A stretch of 64,000 nt of DNA from Rahnella aceris (GTDB lineage Bacteria > Pseudomonadota > Gammaproteobacteria > Enterobacterales > Enterobacteriaceae), in contig NZ_JAADJV010000006.1 of assembly GCF_011684115.1 (NCBI RefSeq), positions 62,001 to 126,000 of the forward strand, in the 5' to 3' direction. A program made the position numbers and the translations under genes. This document shows, one piece after another, positions 34,639 to 44,141 of this stretch; positions within the stretch are counted from its first letter, which is position 1, and each line of letters opens with the position of its first letter. The notes under the pieces were generated by a model, which made no database searches, was not told the origin of the DNA, and saw nothing but the letters and a program-made list of their open reading frames with translations.

Positions 34639-36897
34639 ATGTCGATAAAACGCTATCCGCAACTGGCCCACTGGGGCGCATATACCGCTGTGGTGGAAGA
34701 TGGCCGCTTAATCCGTTGTGAACCTTATAAGGCGGATGCCGATCCTTCACCTCTGCTCGATTCCATTGCGCCGCTGGTCTATTCCGACAAACGTATCCGC
34801 AAACCGGCCGTGCGCCGCTCGTGGTTGAAACATCGCGAAAACAGCGATCGTTCTCTGCGGGGCCGCGAAGATTTTGTCGAAGTGGACTGGGATCTGGCGC
34901 TGGATCTGGTGGCCGAAGAGAATAAACGCGTGCGTGATCGCTACGGCGCTTCCGGCATTTTCAACGGCTCTTACGGCTGGTCATCGGCCGGACGTCTGCA
35001 TCACGCCCGTTCTCTGGTGCGTCGTTTTTATTTCACCGGTGGCGGCGGGGTGGATCAGCAGGGCAACTATAGCTGGGGCTCGGCGCAATTTTTCCTGCCG
35101 TACGTTATCGGCACGTTTACCCCGCTGACCGGACGCGTGACCTCGTGGCCAAGTGTGGTCGAACACGCTGACATTCTGGTCGCATTTGGCGGTCTGGCGC
35201 TGAAAAATGCGCAAGTGGCGTCCGGCGGCGCGGTGGAACATACCCTGAAACCGGCGCTGGAGCAGCTGGCGAAAAAAGGCACCCGCGTCATTAACATCAG
35301 CCCGATGCGCGACGACTGTCCGGAATTCGTGAATGCAGAGTGGATCCCGATCCGCCCGAACACCGATGCGGCGCTGATGATGGCCGTTGCGTTTGAGATT
35401 CAGCGCAAAGAAGCGCAGGACGAGGCGTTTCTGACCAGCCATTGCGTCGGTTATCCGCAGCTTGCCGCCTATCTGCGCGGCGACACTGACGGCATCCCGA
35501 AAACCCCTGACTGGGCAAGCCACATTACCGGCGTACCGGCTGAGCGTATTGCGCGTCTGGCGGATGATCTGATCGGTGTACGCAGCTTTATCACCTGTTC
35601 TTATTCTGTACAGCGTGCTCACCGTGGCGAGCAGCCTTACTGGATGATGATCGCCATTTCCGCCATGCTCGGGCAGGTCGGTTTGCCGGGCGGCGGATTC
35701 TCCTTCGGTCACGGCTCGATGAACAGCGTGGGTAATCCGCGTTATGACACGCCGGGGCCTGCCGTCAGTGCCGGGCCGAATCCTTCTGGTTTGTCGATCC
35801 CCGTGGCGCGTATCAGTGACATGCTGCTCAATCCCGGCCAGCCGTATGAATTCCAGGGCGAAACGCTGAATTATCCGGATATTCACCTGGTGCACTGGGC
35901 GGGCGGTAATCCGTTCCATCATCATCAGCAACTGAACCGTCTGGTCGAAGGCTGGCAGAAGCCGGACACCGTGATTGTGCAGGATAACGTCTGGACGCCA
36001 GCGGCGCAGATGGCGGATATCGTGCTGCCTGCGACAACCTCGCTGGAACGTAATGATATCGGCGGATCGTCACGCGACCGCTTCGTGCTGGCGATGCATC
36101 AGGCTGTTGCACCACAACATCAGGCGCGTAACGATTTTGATATTTTCGCTGACATTGCTGACCGTCTCGGTTACCGCGAGCAGTTCACGCAGGGGCGTAA
36201 TGAAGATCAATGGTTGCGCCATATTTACCGTCAGTGCGGCGAAGCGCAGAAAGGCACCGGCGTGGAATGGCCTGACTTTGAAACCTTCTGGGAGCGCGGT
36301 TTTGTTGAACTGCCGGTGCCGGAAAAAGATTACGTGTTCTTTGAGGAATTCCGTAAAAGCCCGCGTGCTAATCCGCTGGGGACCCACAGCGGCAAAATCG
36401 AACTGTTCTCCGAAACCATCGCGGGTTACGGTTATGATGATTTCGCGCCGCACCCGGAGTGGCAGCCGCCGGTAGAATGGCTGGGCGCGGAAAGTGCCAA
36501 ACAGTGGCCGCTGCACCTGATTTCCATTCAGCCAAAAGATCGTCTGCACAGCCAGCTTGATCAGTCGCCGCTGGCGCAGTCGAACAAAACCGCCGGTAAG
36601 GAAACGTTGTTTATGCATCCGGAAGATGCTCTCAGCCGTCAGCTCAAGGAGGGAGACCGGGTGAAAGTGCACAATGCGCGTGGCAGTTGTCTGGCGGGGG
36701 TGTCACTCAGTGACGGAATTACGCGTGGCGTGGTGCTGATGTCGACCGGCGCCTGGTTTGATCCTGGCTTTGGTGGCCAATGGCAGGAAACCGAGCAGGC
36801 GGGGAACCCGAATGTACTGACGCTGGATATCGGCACGTCGCGTCTGACGCAGGGGCCAAATGCCATGAGTTGCCTGGTCGAAGTGGGACCTGTTTAA
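34639..36897 (+). CDS. BisC/TorZ-like molybdopterin oxidoreductase (S- or N-oxide reductase)
   Basis: A 752-residue molybdoenzyme of the DMSO reductase family, biotin sulfoxide reductase branch, which reduces S- or N-oxides such as biotin sulfoxide or methionine sulfoxide. There is no Tat signal and no iron-sulfur Cys cluster, as in cytoplasmic BisC. The Mo ligand is Ser116 in SYGWSSAGRLHHA, aligned with YGWKSPGRLH of TorA. Cofactor segments include SYSVQRAHRGEQPYWM, WAGGNPFHHHQQLNRL, IVLPATTSLERNDIG and the C-terminal domain ending RLTQGPNAMSCLVEVG. Slightly shorter than E. coli BisC (about 777). It is a single gene inserted between galR and omrA; E. coli has nothing here. A typical electron donor is not encoded nearby. 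Confidence 0.88.
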   Translation: MSIKRYPQLAHWGAYTAVVEDGRLIRCEPYKADADPSPLLDSIAPLVYSDKRIRKPAVRRSWLKHRENSDRSLRGREDFVEVDWDLALDLVAEENKRVRDRYGASGIFNGSYGWSSAGRLHHARSLVRRFYFTGGGGVDQQGNYSWGSAQFFLPYVIGTFTPLTGRVTSWPSVVEHADILVAFGGLALKNAQVASGGAVEHTLKPALEQLAKKGTRVINISPMRDDCPEFVNAEWIPIRPNTDAALMMAVAFEIQRKEAQDEAFLTSHCVGYPQLAAYLRGDTDGIPKTPDWASHITGVPAERIARLADDLIGVRSFITCSYSVQRAHRGEQPYWMMIAISAMLGQVGLPGGGFSFGHGSMNSVGNPRYDTPGPAVSAGPNPSGLSIPVARISDMLLNPGQPYEFQGETLNYPDIHLVHWAGGNPFHHHQQLNRLVEGWQKPDTVIVQDNVWTPAAQMADIVLPATTSLERNDIGGSSRDRFVLAMHQAVAPQHQARNDFDIFADIADRLGYREQFTQGRNEDQWLRHIYRQCGEAQKGTGVEWPDFETFWERGFVELPVPEKDYVFFEEFRKSPRANPLGTHSGKIELFSETIAGYGYDDFAPHPEWQPPVEWLGAESAKQWPLHLISIQPKDRLHSQLDQSPLAQSNKTAGKETLFMHPEDALSRQLKEGDRVKVHNARGSCLAGVSLSDGITRGVVLMSTGAWFDPGFGGQWQETEQAGNPNVLTLDIGTSRLTQGPNAMSCLVEVGPV

Positions 36898-36917
36898 GGT
36901 AGTTTTTAAATAGTTAG

Positions 36918-36938
36918 CCCGATTTAGGATAAATCGGG
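36918..36938 (+). terminator. Hairpin after the BisC-like gene
   Basis: CCCGATTTA / TAAATCGGG with a short loop, followed by CCTATTTT; a plausible intrinsic terminator. Confidence 0.65.
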
Positions 36939-37025
36939 CCTATTTTCACCACTCGTTACACTTTGCGGAATTATGTTTCGATTGCCTGCTGGCTGTGGTT
37001 CGTACAAAACAGCTAAATTGAACGT

Positions 37026-37119
37026 CCCAGAGGTATTGATTGGTGAATCATCAACGTGCTCTGCATGTTGATACCGATTAAATTTGCACCAACCTACGCG
37101 GATGCGTAGGTTTTTTTTT
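37026..37119 (+). ncRNA. omrA: OmrA/OmrB small regulatory RNA
   Basis: Hfq-dependent sRNA controlled by OmpR in E. coli that represses outer-membrane proteins such as OmpT, CirA and curli regulators. The 5' seed CCCAGAGGTATTGATTGGTG is as in E. coli OmrA. The 3' part TTGCACCAACCTACGCG plus the terminator stem ACCTACGC / GCGTAGGT with a nine-T run also matches; the middle differs and contains its own stem. The locus, just upstream of aas, is the same as in E. coli. Only one copy is present, where E. coli has omrA and omrB in tandem. Confidence 0.93.
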
Positions 37120-37254
37120 GCCTCAACTCCGGCACACCGATCAGTTCCCTCCTAAACTCTCTCTGACTGTCGTCATTTTTCAGCGGCTTATAGTATGCTG
37201 TTTCCCCAACCTTTTTCTTCAAGATCAGGGATGACACATAAGGAGATGGCAAAC

Positions 37255-39420
37255 ATGTATAACTTTCTTTTCGCCGCGTTCAGATGGCTCTTCCGCCTGA
37301 TGTTCCGGGTTACCGTGACCCCGGCGAGAAACGATTTTAATTACCCGCGTTTAATCCTCACGCCGAACCATGTCTCGTTTATTGACGGCATGTTGCTGGT
37401 GCTTTTCCTGCCGGTCAAACCGGTATTTGCAGTGTATTCCAACATCACGGACAGCTGGTTTATGCGCTGGCTGAAACCCTATGTGGACTTCATGCCGCTG
37501 GATCCCACCAAACCGATGGCGATCAAGCATTTGATCCGCGAGGTGGAGAAAGGGCGTCCGGTAGTTGTGTTTCCGGAAGGGCGCATTACGGTTACCGGTT
37601 CATTAATGAAGATTTACGACGGCGCGGCCTTTGTGGCGGCGAAGTCACAGGCGACCGTCATTCCGGTGCGCATAGACGGGCCGGAATATACGCCGTTTGG
37701 CCGGTTGTTCGGCAGCTTTAAAATCCGCTGGTTCCCGAAAGTCACTATCAATCTTTTGCCGCCGACTACCATTCCGATGCCGGATGCGCCGCGTTCCCGT
37801 GACCGCCGCATTCTCGCCGGTGAGCAACTGCATAAAATTATGATGCAGGCGCGTATGGATACCCGCGAACCGGAAACGCTGTATCAGGCGTTTTTGTCCG
37901 CACAAACCCGTTATGGCCGTCGCAAACCCTGTATCGCTGATATCGCGTTCAAAGAAGATACCTATCAGGGACTGCTGAAAAAATGCCTGGGCGTGAGCCG
38001 CATTTTGCAACGTTTTACCCGCGAAGGTGAGCATGTCGGGATGCTGTTGCCAAATGCCACGATCATGGCGGCGGCGCTGTTTGGCGCGTCAATGCGCAAC
38101 CGTATTCCGGCGTTGCTTAACTACACTGCGGGTGCCAAAGGGCTGCAAAGCGCGATGAAAGCGGCGCAGATCAAAACCATTATTACCTCCCGCCAGTTCC
38201 TTGAAAAAGGCAAACTGACGCACCTGCCGGAGAACGTGCCAGAGGCGAACTGGGTCTATCTGGAAGATTTGAAAGACACGGTGACCACGCAGGACAAGCT
38301 GTGGATCCTGTTCCATCTGATCTTCCCGCGTCGTGCGATGCTGCCGCAAAAAGCCGATGATGCAGCACTGGTGCTGTTTACTTCGGGTTCTGAAGGCAAT
38401 CCGAAAGGCGTGGTGCATTCACACGCCAGCCTGCTGGCTAACGTCGAGCAAATCCGTACCGTGGCGGACTTCACGCCGCGTGACCGCTTTATGTCGTCGC
38501 TGCCGCTGTTCCACGCCTTTGGCCTGACCGTCGGATTGTTAACGCCGCTGATCACCGGCGCTCGCGTGTTCCTGTATCCGAGTCCGCTGCATTACCGCAT
38601 CGTGCCCGAACTGGTCTACGACCAGAACTGTACCGTGCTTTTCGGTACTTCAACCTTCCTGGGTAATTACGCCCGCTTTGCCCATCCGTATGATTTTGCC
38701 CGCTTGCGGTATGTGGTGGCCGGTGCGGAAAAACTGGCTGAAAGCACCAAAGAAATCTGGCAGAACAAATTCGGTATCCGCATTCTCGAAGGCTACGGTG
38801 TGACCGAATGTGCGCCGGTGGTGGCGATCAACGTACCGATGGCGACCAAAGTGAATACCGTCGGCAAAATTCTGCCGGGGATGGAGTCTCGTCTGATTAC
38901 CGTGCCGGGCATTGAGGAGGGCGGTCGTCTGCAACTGCGCGGGCCGAACATCATGAAAGGCTATCTGCGCGTCGAAAATCCGGGTGTGCTGGAAACTCCG
39001 CAGGCTGAGAATGCCGCAGGTGAAATGCAGGCGGGCTGGTATGACACCGGTGATATCGTCACGCTGGATGAAAAAGGTTTCTGTGCCATCCGTGGTCGCG
39101 TGAAGCGTTTTGCCAAACTGGCGGGAGAAATGGTCTCGCTGGAAAGTGTCGAGCAACTGGCGATCAAGGCTTCACCCGATAAACAGCATGCGGCGACATC
39201 GCGCAGTGATGCCAGCAAAGGCGAGGCACTGGTGCTGTTCACCACCGATCCTGAATTACGTCGTGATGCGTTAAGTAAAGCTGCCCGTGAACTGGGGTTG
39301 CCGGAACTGGCCGTGCCGCGTGAAATTCGCGTCGTTAAAGCGTTACCGTTGCTCGGCAGCGGTAAACCCGATTTTGTCACCCTGCGCGAGATGGCAGAGA
39401 ACCCGGAGAGTGAAGCATGA
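37255..39420 (+). CDS. aas: Aas, 2-acyl-GPE acyltransferase / acyl-ACP synthetase
   Basis: Bifunctional inner-membrane enzyme that re-acylates lyso-phosphatidylethanolamine in phospholipid repair. The start is ATG 37255 because AAGGAG lies 9 bases upstream and the length (721) then fits E. coli (719). The N-terminal acyltransferase has the HX4D motif NHVSFID (His39, Asp44) and [19 protein letters not shown]. The acyl-ACP synthetase part has the AMP-binding motif [17 protein letters not shown] and [12 protein letters not shown]. The 3' end overlaps lplT (ATGA). E. coli couples the two the same way. Confidence 0.96.
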   Translation: MYNFLFAAFRWLFRLMFRVTVTPARNDFNYPRLILTPNHVSFIDGMLLVLFLPVKPVFAVYSNITDSWFMRWLKPYVDFMPLDPTKPMAIKHLIREVEKGRPVVVFPEGRITVTGSLMKIYDGAAFVAAKSQATVIPVRIDGPEYTPFGRLFGSFKIRWFPKVTINLLPPTTIPMPDAPRSRDRRILAGEQLHKIMMQARMDTREPETLYQAFLSAQTRYGRRKPCIADIAFKEDTYQGLLKKCLGVSRILQRFTREGEHVGMLLPNATIMAAALFGASMRNRIPALLNYTAGAKGLQSAMKAAQIKTIITSRQFLEKGKLTHLPENVPEANWVYLEDLKDTVTTQDKLWILFHLIFPRRAMLPQKADDAALVLFTSGSEGNPKGVVHSHASLLANVEQIRTVADFTPRDRFMSSLPLFHAFGLTVGLLTPLITGARVFLYPSPLHYRIVPELVYDQNCTVLFGTSTFLGNYARFAHPYDFARLRYVVAGAEKLAESTKEIWQNKFGIRILEGYGVTECAPVVAINVPMATKVNTVGKILPGMESRLITVPGIEEGGRLQLRGPNIMKGYLRVENPGVLETPQAENAAGEMQAGWYDTGDIVTLDEKGFCAIRGRVKRFAKLAGEMVSLESVEQLAIKASPDKQHAATSRSDASKGEALVLFTTDPELRRDALSKAARELGLPELAVPREIRVVKALPLLGSGKPDFVTLREMAENPESEA

Positions 39421-40628
39421 GTCAGCCTTTAAAGGCAGCTGCAGGGCCGTTGATGTCAAAGAGTATGACGGCGGTGATCGTGGCGCAGTTCCTGTCGGCT
39501 TTCGGTGATAACGCGCTGTTGTTTGCCGCGCTGGCGCTGATCAAACAACAGCTTTATCCCGACTGGAGCCAGCCCGTTTTACAAATGGCGTTCGTGGCGA
39601 CGTACATCATTCTCGCGCCGTTTGTCGGGCAGTTTGCCGACAGTTTTTCCAAAGGCCGCGTGATGATGGTCGCTAACCTGCTGAAACTGGCGGGCGCGGC
39701 GGTGATTTGCGCGGGCATGAATCCGTTCCTCGGTTATACGCTGGTCGGCATTGGCGCTGCGGCTTATTCACCGGCGAAATACGGCATTCTGGGCGAGATC
39801 GCCAGTGGTGAACAACTGGTGAAAGCCAATGGCCTGATGGAAGCCTCTACTATTGCCGCGATCCTGCTGGGTTCTGTGGCCGGTGGCGCACTGGCTGACT
39901 GGAGCATTCTGGCGGCGCTCGGTATCTGTGTGCTGGCGTATGGCGCGGCAGTGGCGGCAAACTGGTTTATTCCGAAGCTGAACCCGGCGCGTCCGGGGCA
40001 GTCATGGAATCCGGCAAAAATGAGCCGGACATTTTTCTCTGCCTGCAAAACCTTGTGGCAGGATGGCGAAACCCGCTTCTCGCTGGTCGGTACCAGCTTG
40101 TTCTGGGGCGCGGGCGTGACGCTGCGTTTCCTGCTGGTGCTGTGGGTTCCCGTGGCGCTGGGCATCACCGATAACAAAACCCCGACCTTGCTGAATGCGA
40201 TGGTGGCGATCGGGATTGTGTTTGGTGCGGGAGCGGCGGCGAAGTTAATCCGTCTGGAAACCGTGAAACGCTGCCTGCCAGCAGGTGTCGCCATCGGTAT
40301 CGCCGTGGTGGTCTTTGCGCTGCAAACCAGCATGCTGAGTTCTTACATTGTGCTGGTGGTGGTGGGGATTTTAGGCGGCTTCTTTGTGGTCCCGCTGAAT
40401 GCCCTGTTGCAGCATCGCGGTAAGATTTCTGTCGGTGCCGGTAACGCGATTGCCGTACAGAATCTGGGTGAAAACACCGCCATGCTGCTGATGCTCGGCT
40501 TGTATTCGCTGGTGGTGATGGCCGGTGCGCCGGTGGTGGCGATTGGCATCGGGTTCGGTGTGGTGTTCGCGCTGGCGATTGCCGGGTTGTGGATCTGGAA
40601 AAACATGCAGAAACGCCGTATGGCGTAA
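39417..40628 (+). CDS. lplT: LplT, lysophospholipid transporter (flippase)
   Basis: MFS-type inner-membrane flippase that brings lysophospholipids from the outer to the inner leaflet for Aas. 403 residues, 12 predicted helices, with the N-terminal motif [20 protein letters not shown] and [18 protein letters not shown]. The start overlaps the aas stop, indicating translational coupling and a joint role in phosphatidylethanolamine remodelling. A clear terminator follows. Confidence 0.95.
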   Translation: MSQPLKAAAGPLMSKSMTAVIVAQFLSAFGDNALLFAALALIKQQLYPDWSQPVLQMAFVATYIILAPFVGQFADSFSKGRVMMVANLLKLAGAAVICAGMNPFLGYTLVGIGAAAYSPAKYGILGEIASGEQLVKANGLMEASTIAAILLGSVAGGALADWSILAALGICVLAYGAAVAANWFIPKLNPARPGQSWNPAKMSRTFFSACKTLWQDGETRFSLVGTSLFWGAGVTLRFLLVLWVPVALGITDNKTPTLLNAMVAIGIVFGAGAAAKLIRLETVKRCLPAGVAIGIAVVVFALQTSMLSSYIVLVVVGILGGFFVVPLNALLQHRGKISVGAGNAIAVQNLGENTAMLLMLGLYSLVVMAGAPVVAIGIGFGVVFALAIAGLWIWKNMQKRRMA

Positions 40629-40647
40629 TGTTGTTTTCGCACAAAAG

Positions 40648-40672
40648 AAAAGGGCGCTCAGCGCCCTTTTTT
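40648..40672 (+). terminator. Terminator of aas-lplT
   Basis: Perfect 10-bp arms AAAAGGGCGC / GCGCCCTTTT with loop TCA and TTTTTT; probably also serves the convergent tas gene on the other strand. Confidence 0.92.
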
Positions 40673-40690
40673 GTTGCCTGCAATCAGGAT

Positions 40691-41731
40691 TTACGGCGCA
40701 GGAATGGTGAAGCGTTTGTGGATGTTTTCCAGATCAGCGAGGATTTCCTCATCGAGTGTCAGATCCTGACTGTCGATGTTGATCTTCAGTTGTTCCATTG
40801 TGGTTGCGCCCAGCAGCGTGCTGGCCACGAACGGTTGCTGACGCACAAAGGCCAGCGCCATCTGAGAAGGATCCAGATTACGTTTCTTCGCCAGCGCGAC
40901 ATATTCAGCAATCGCCGCTTCAGCCTGCGGTGATGAGTAACGGGTGAAACGACTGAACAACGTATTACGCGCCCCGGCCGGTTTCGCACCGTTAAGGTAT
41001 TTACCGCTCAGCGTGCCGAACGCCAGGCTGGAATAGGCCAGCAGTTCAACTCCTTCGTGCTGACTGATCTCCGACAAACCGATTTCAAAGCTGCGGTTCA
41101 GCAGGCTGTATGGGTTTTGAATCGAAACGATACGCGGCAAATCATGTTTCTCCGCCAGTTGCAGGTAACGCATCACGCCCCACGGGGTTTCGTTAGAAAC
41201 GCCGATATAGCGGATTTTACCGGCACGAACCTGTTCATTCAGCGCTTCCAGCGTTTCCAGCAAGGTAACCGGAGACTGCTCTTCGGTGTACTGATAACTT
41301 AGTTTGCCAAAGAAGTTGGTCTGACGCTGCGGCCAGTGCAACTGATAAAGATCCAGATAATCCGTATTCAGACGTTGCAAACTGGCATCCAGCGCCGCGC
41401 GGATATTTTTGCGATCCAGCATCTGAGCCGGACGAATGGCGTTGTCATTACCGCGGGAAGGCCCGGAGACTTTGCTCGCCAGAACAATTTTCTCACGGTT
41501 GCCACGGGCTTTCAGCCAGCTGCCGATATAGCTTTCCGTCAGCCCCTGGGTTTCAGGACGCGGCGGAACGGGATACATCTCTGCGGTATCAATCAGGTTG
41601 ATGCCCGCCGCAACGGCGTAATCGAGTTGCTGGTGGGCGTCGGCTTCGCTGTTTTGTTCACCAAAAGTCATGGTGCCAAGTCCCAGTAAGCTCACTTCTA
41701 AAGAACTGTGGGGTATACGGTGATATTGCAT
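40691..41731 (-). CDS. tas: Tas, aldo-keto reductase
   Basis: NADP(H)-dependent aldo/keto reductase, 346 residues, identical in length to E. coli Tas. The catalytic tetrad segments are visible: IDTAEMYPVPP (Asp and Tyr), KIVLASKVSG (Lys) and LYQLHWPQR (His). E. coli Tas was found as a multicopy suppressor of tyrosine auxotrophy; its natural substrate is not known. The gene is monocistronic and converges on lplT. Confidence 0.93.
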   Translation of the reverse strand: MQYHRIPHSSLEVSLLGLGTMTFGEQNSEADAHQQLDYAVAAGINLIDTAEMYPVPPRPETQGLTESYIGSWLKARGNREKIVLASKVSGPSRGNDNAIRPAQMLDRKNIRAALDASLQRLNTDYLDLYQLHWPQRQTNFFGKLSYQYTEEQSPVTLLETLEALNEQVRAGKIRYIGVSNETPWGVMRYLQLAEKHDLPRIVSIQNPYSLLNRSFEIGLSEISQHEGVELLAYSSLAFGTLSGKYLNGAKPAGARNTLFSRFTRYSSPQAEAAIAEYVALAKKRNLDPSQMALAFVRQQPFVASTLLGATTMEQLKINIDSQDLTLDEEILADLENIHKRFTIPAP

Positions 41732-41866
41732 TGCCGGTCTTCCTTTATATCTGAGAATGTCAGCCTGTTAGAAAAAGCGCCTTAACTGACTATATACAAG
41801 GCTGGCAGATGGGGGAAGTGGCAGTGTGTGCGGGAGGAACGACGCGGTCGGTGGATAAAATAACAA

Positions 41867-41891
41867 AGAGCCAGTCCTGATAACTGGCTCT
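41867..41891 (-). terminator. Terminator of ygdR
   Basis: Arms AGAGCCAGT / ACTGGCTCT, followed on the minus strand by TTGTTATTTTA. Confidence 0.85.
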
Positions 41892-41915
41892 GCGACGGGT
41901 TAAGAAGCGTAATGC

Positions 41916-42137
41916 TTAACGCTTCATCACCTGGCTGACGTTGTCATTATTGATCTGGCGGTCGTTGCCTTGTTCGTCTGTGTAACTCAGCAGTCCGGTA
42001 GATTTATCCAGCTTAGGTTTACCATCAGTCAGGATCATATTGCCGTCTTTGGTTGAGATCACATAATCGCTGGCACAGCCCGCGAGGCTCAACACCACAA
42101 GCGCAGCACCGGCCGCCATTAAAGTTTTCTTCATCAT
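41916..42137 (-). CDS. ygdR: YgdR, small YgdI/YgdR-family lipoprotein
   Basis: A 72-73-residue lipoprotein: signal with lipobox LAGC (AALVVLSLAGCASDYV) followed by an SH3-like beta domain, STKDGNMILTDGKPKLD and GLLSYTDEQGN, ending NNDNVSQVMKR. It matches E. coli YgdR (MATKDGRMILTDGKP). Two ATG codons in tandem could be the start; the second (42134) gives the E. coli-like MKK start. A paralogue, ygdI, is at 60945. Function unknown. Confidence 0.9.
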   Translation of the reverse strand: MMKKTLMAAGAALVVLSLAGCASDYVISTKDGNMILTDGKPKLDKSTGLLSYTDEQGNDRQINNDNVSQVMKR

Positions 42138-42220
42138 CGTTAACGTTCCTTTTTGTTGTACCGAAGATATTCACATTTAGCGTAGCAAACTATCCCGCAG
42201 GCAGCGGGAAATGATATCGG

Positions 42221-42907
42221 TTAAAGCTGAAAATGGCGGGCCAGAAGCGCCGCCGTAAAACGCTTTTTCAAATAGAAGCCGCGCGGCAGCGTCAAAATGG
42301 GTTGCCCTGACTCTCCGATCGCTTCCGTCAGCGCTTTGCTGTTGGCAGCTTTGGGGCGAATTTGCAGGTATTCCCCATGTCGGGCTGTGATGCTTTCGAC
42401 TTTACCCAGAACAATCAAATCCATCAGTTCTTCCCAGTCCTGACGCAGTTGCTCATCTTCTTCCTCAGAGGGTTGCCATAATAAAGGCGCCCCGATGTGG
42501 CGCTCAGCCAGGGGGATCTGGCGCTCACCTTCGACCGGTATCCACAAAACTCGCGCCAGTTTATGGCGCACATGGCTGTTTTCCCACGTCACACCGCTGT
42601 TACCGGTTAACGGGGCAACGCAGACAAATGTGGTTTCCAGCGGCCTGCCACGGGAATCAATTGGGATCGTTTTCAGCTCAATGCCAATATCAGCGAAATC
42701 CTGCTCCGGTTTACTTCCTGCAATGGCGCCGAGATACACCTCAAGCAACATACCGACCCAGCCTTTCTCCCGTTTAAGGTTCTCAGGAATGGGCAGGCCA
42801 GCGTGAGCGGCCAGTTCACCCAGCGTATGACCCGCCAGCGATTGTGCGCGGTGCAACAGTTGCTGTTCGTTGTGCGGAGGCTGGGTGGCAGGTAAAGGAA
42901 TAGACAT
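42221..42907 (-). CDS. mutH: MutH, methyl-directed mismatch-repair endonuclease
   Basis: Endonuclease that nicks the unmethylated strand at hemimethylated GATC, activated by MutL. With the start at ATG 42907 the protein has 228 residues (E. coli 229) and the catalytic residues are Asp70, Glu77 and Lys79 ([11 protein letters not shown]), the same numbers as E. coli. [13 protein letters not shown] and [20 protein letters not shown] are conserved. The longer frame to 42991 is not supported. Monocistronic, divergent from rppH across a long regulatory interval. Confidence 0.96.
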   Translation of the reverse strand: MSIPLPATQPPHNEQQLLHRAQSLAGHTLGELAAHAGLPIPENLKREKGWVGMLLEVYLGAIAGSKPEQDFADIGIELKTIPIDSRGRPLETTFVCVAPLTGNSGVTWENSHVRHKLARVLWIPVEGERQIPLAERHIGAPLLWQPSEEEDEQLRQDWEELMDLIVLGKVESITARHGEYLQIRPKAANSKALTEAIGESGQPILTLPRGFYLKKRFTAALLARHFQL

Positions 42908-43106
42908 AAAAAAACAATGCTCACTCAATAGATTAAATTTCGTACTGCTTTTGTCATGCACAGTGAATAAAAACTTATTCCTGTGGAGCAATGAAATAAT
43001 AGCATGATTTGTCTTAGTTTTTTTTCAGGTTTCTGACTTCTTTTGCGCCTTAACGATTAGGTTGATCACCTGTTGAAGGCGACAATGAACAGGATCTTCC
43101 ACCTAC

Positions 43107-43504
43107 TTATCCACAGATTTCTTGGATAACCCTGCCTGAATTCGATCACTGGTTCGATTTACAGGCTTGACGGGAGGGGTTTTATCCAATTTTTGGGGCA
43201 ATGACGTCAACTTTTAGACGATCGCTGTGGATAAAAACAACATTGGTGGATCTTTCGCCAGATCACTTGAAGGTGTGAGATAACTCTCATTTTTAACCGT
43301 GGGATAACTCTGTTTAATGTGAATAACTATTTGTTTTTACAAGTTTTTATCGGAGCATGTTTTCCCGGTAAAAATAAGTTAAGAAGAGTTTTACCCTGCT
43401 TACTCTGAAGTTCTTCACATACCTATCCACAGAAAAAGTGAATAAAATCGCAGGTGATTTTTAAAATCTGTTTATAACTTGGCGTATAACTGTGAGTTAT
43501 CCCA
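43107..43504. promoter_or_regulatory. DARS2-like cluster of DnaA boxes between mutH and rppH
   Basis: Two perfect DnaA boxes: TTATCCACA at 43107-43115 (plus) and 43226-43234 (minus, TGTGGATAA). Near matches: TTGGATAAC 43122-43130, TTATCCAAT 43182-43190, TGGGATAAC 43300-43308, CTATCCACA 43423-43431 and GTTATCCCA 43496-43504. In E. coli the DnaA-reactivating sequence DARS2 lies in this same mutH-rppH (ygdP) interval and promotes ADP-to-ATP exchange on DnaA with IHF and Fis. The 695-base interval, otherwise non-coding, is therefore best read as DARS2. Confidence 0.8.
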
Positions 43505-43602
43505 TTTTTATTCATGCTGATCGGTATTAACCAGTGGTTTACCGCCTGTTGGTAGTATGAAACAATCAGTACATCTATGAGTTTAGCTATTGGGGTAGTC
43601 CG

Positions 43603-44130
43603 GTGATCGATGATGATGGCTACCGCCCGAATGTTGGTATTGTAATCTGTGACAAGCAGGGTCAGGTGTTGTGGGCCAGACGATACGGCCAGCACTCCTG
43701 GCAGTTTCCACAAGGGGGCATAAACCCTGGTGAAACCGCTGAGCAGGCCATGTACCGCGAGCTGTTTGAGGAAGTGGGGCTTGGCCGTAAAGATGTCCGT
43801 ATTCTGGCTTCAACCCGTAACTGGTTACGTTATAAATTGCCAAAACGTTTGGTGCGTTGGGACACAAAGCCGGTTTGTATCGGCCAAAAGCAAAAATGGT
43901 TCTTGCTGCAACTGATGTGTAACGATGCTGATATCAATATGCAGCGCAGCAGTACGCCTGAATTTGATGGCTGGCGTTGGGTGAGTTTCTGGTATCCGGT
44001 TCGTCAGGTGGTGTCATTTAAGCGCGATGTTTACCGGCGTGTAATGAAAGAGTTTTCCACCACGATTATGCCGATGCAGGAAGTCTCCCTTCCCAGGACA
44101 TCGCCCGCCTATCGTCGTAAAAGAGGCTAA
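43603..44130 (+). CDS. rppH: RppH, RNA 5'-pyrophosphohydrolase
   Basis: Nudix hydrolase that removes pyrophosphate from 5'-triphosphate RNA and so triggers RNase E-dependent decay. The Nudix box GX5EX7REUXEEXGU is complete at residues 38-60 ([20 protein letters not shown] continuing VGL), with Glu53, Glu56 and Glu57. The start is GTG 43603, as in homologues ([14 protein letters not shown]). 175 residues. It precedes ptsP by 11 bases, the conserved rppH-ptsP operon. Confidence 0.96.
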   Translation: MIDDDGYRPNVGIVICDKQGQVLWARRYGQHSWQFPQGGINPGETAEQAMYRELFEEVGLGRKDVRILASTRNWLRYKLPKRLVRWDTKPVCIGQKQKWFLLQLMCNDADINMQRSSTPEFDGWRWVSFWYPVRQVVSFKRDVYRRVMKEFSTTIMPMQEVSLPRTSPAYRRKRG

Positions 44131-44141
44131 GTCACGAAGAG

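Noticed and set aside
42992..43602. Possible replication origin from the DnaA boxes
   Set aside because: There is no dnaA, gidA or mioC context and no AT-rich unwinding array with 13-mers; the mutH-rppH location points to DARS2 instead.
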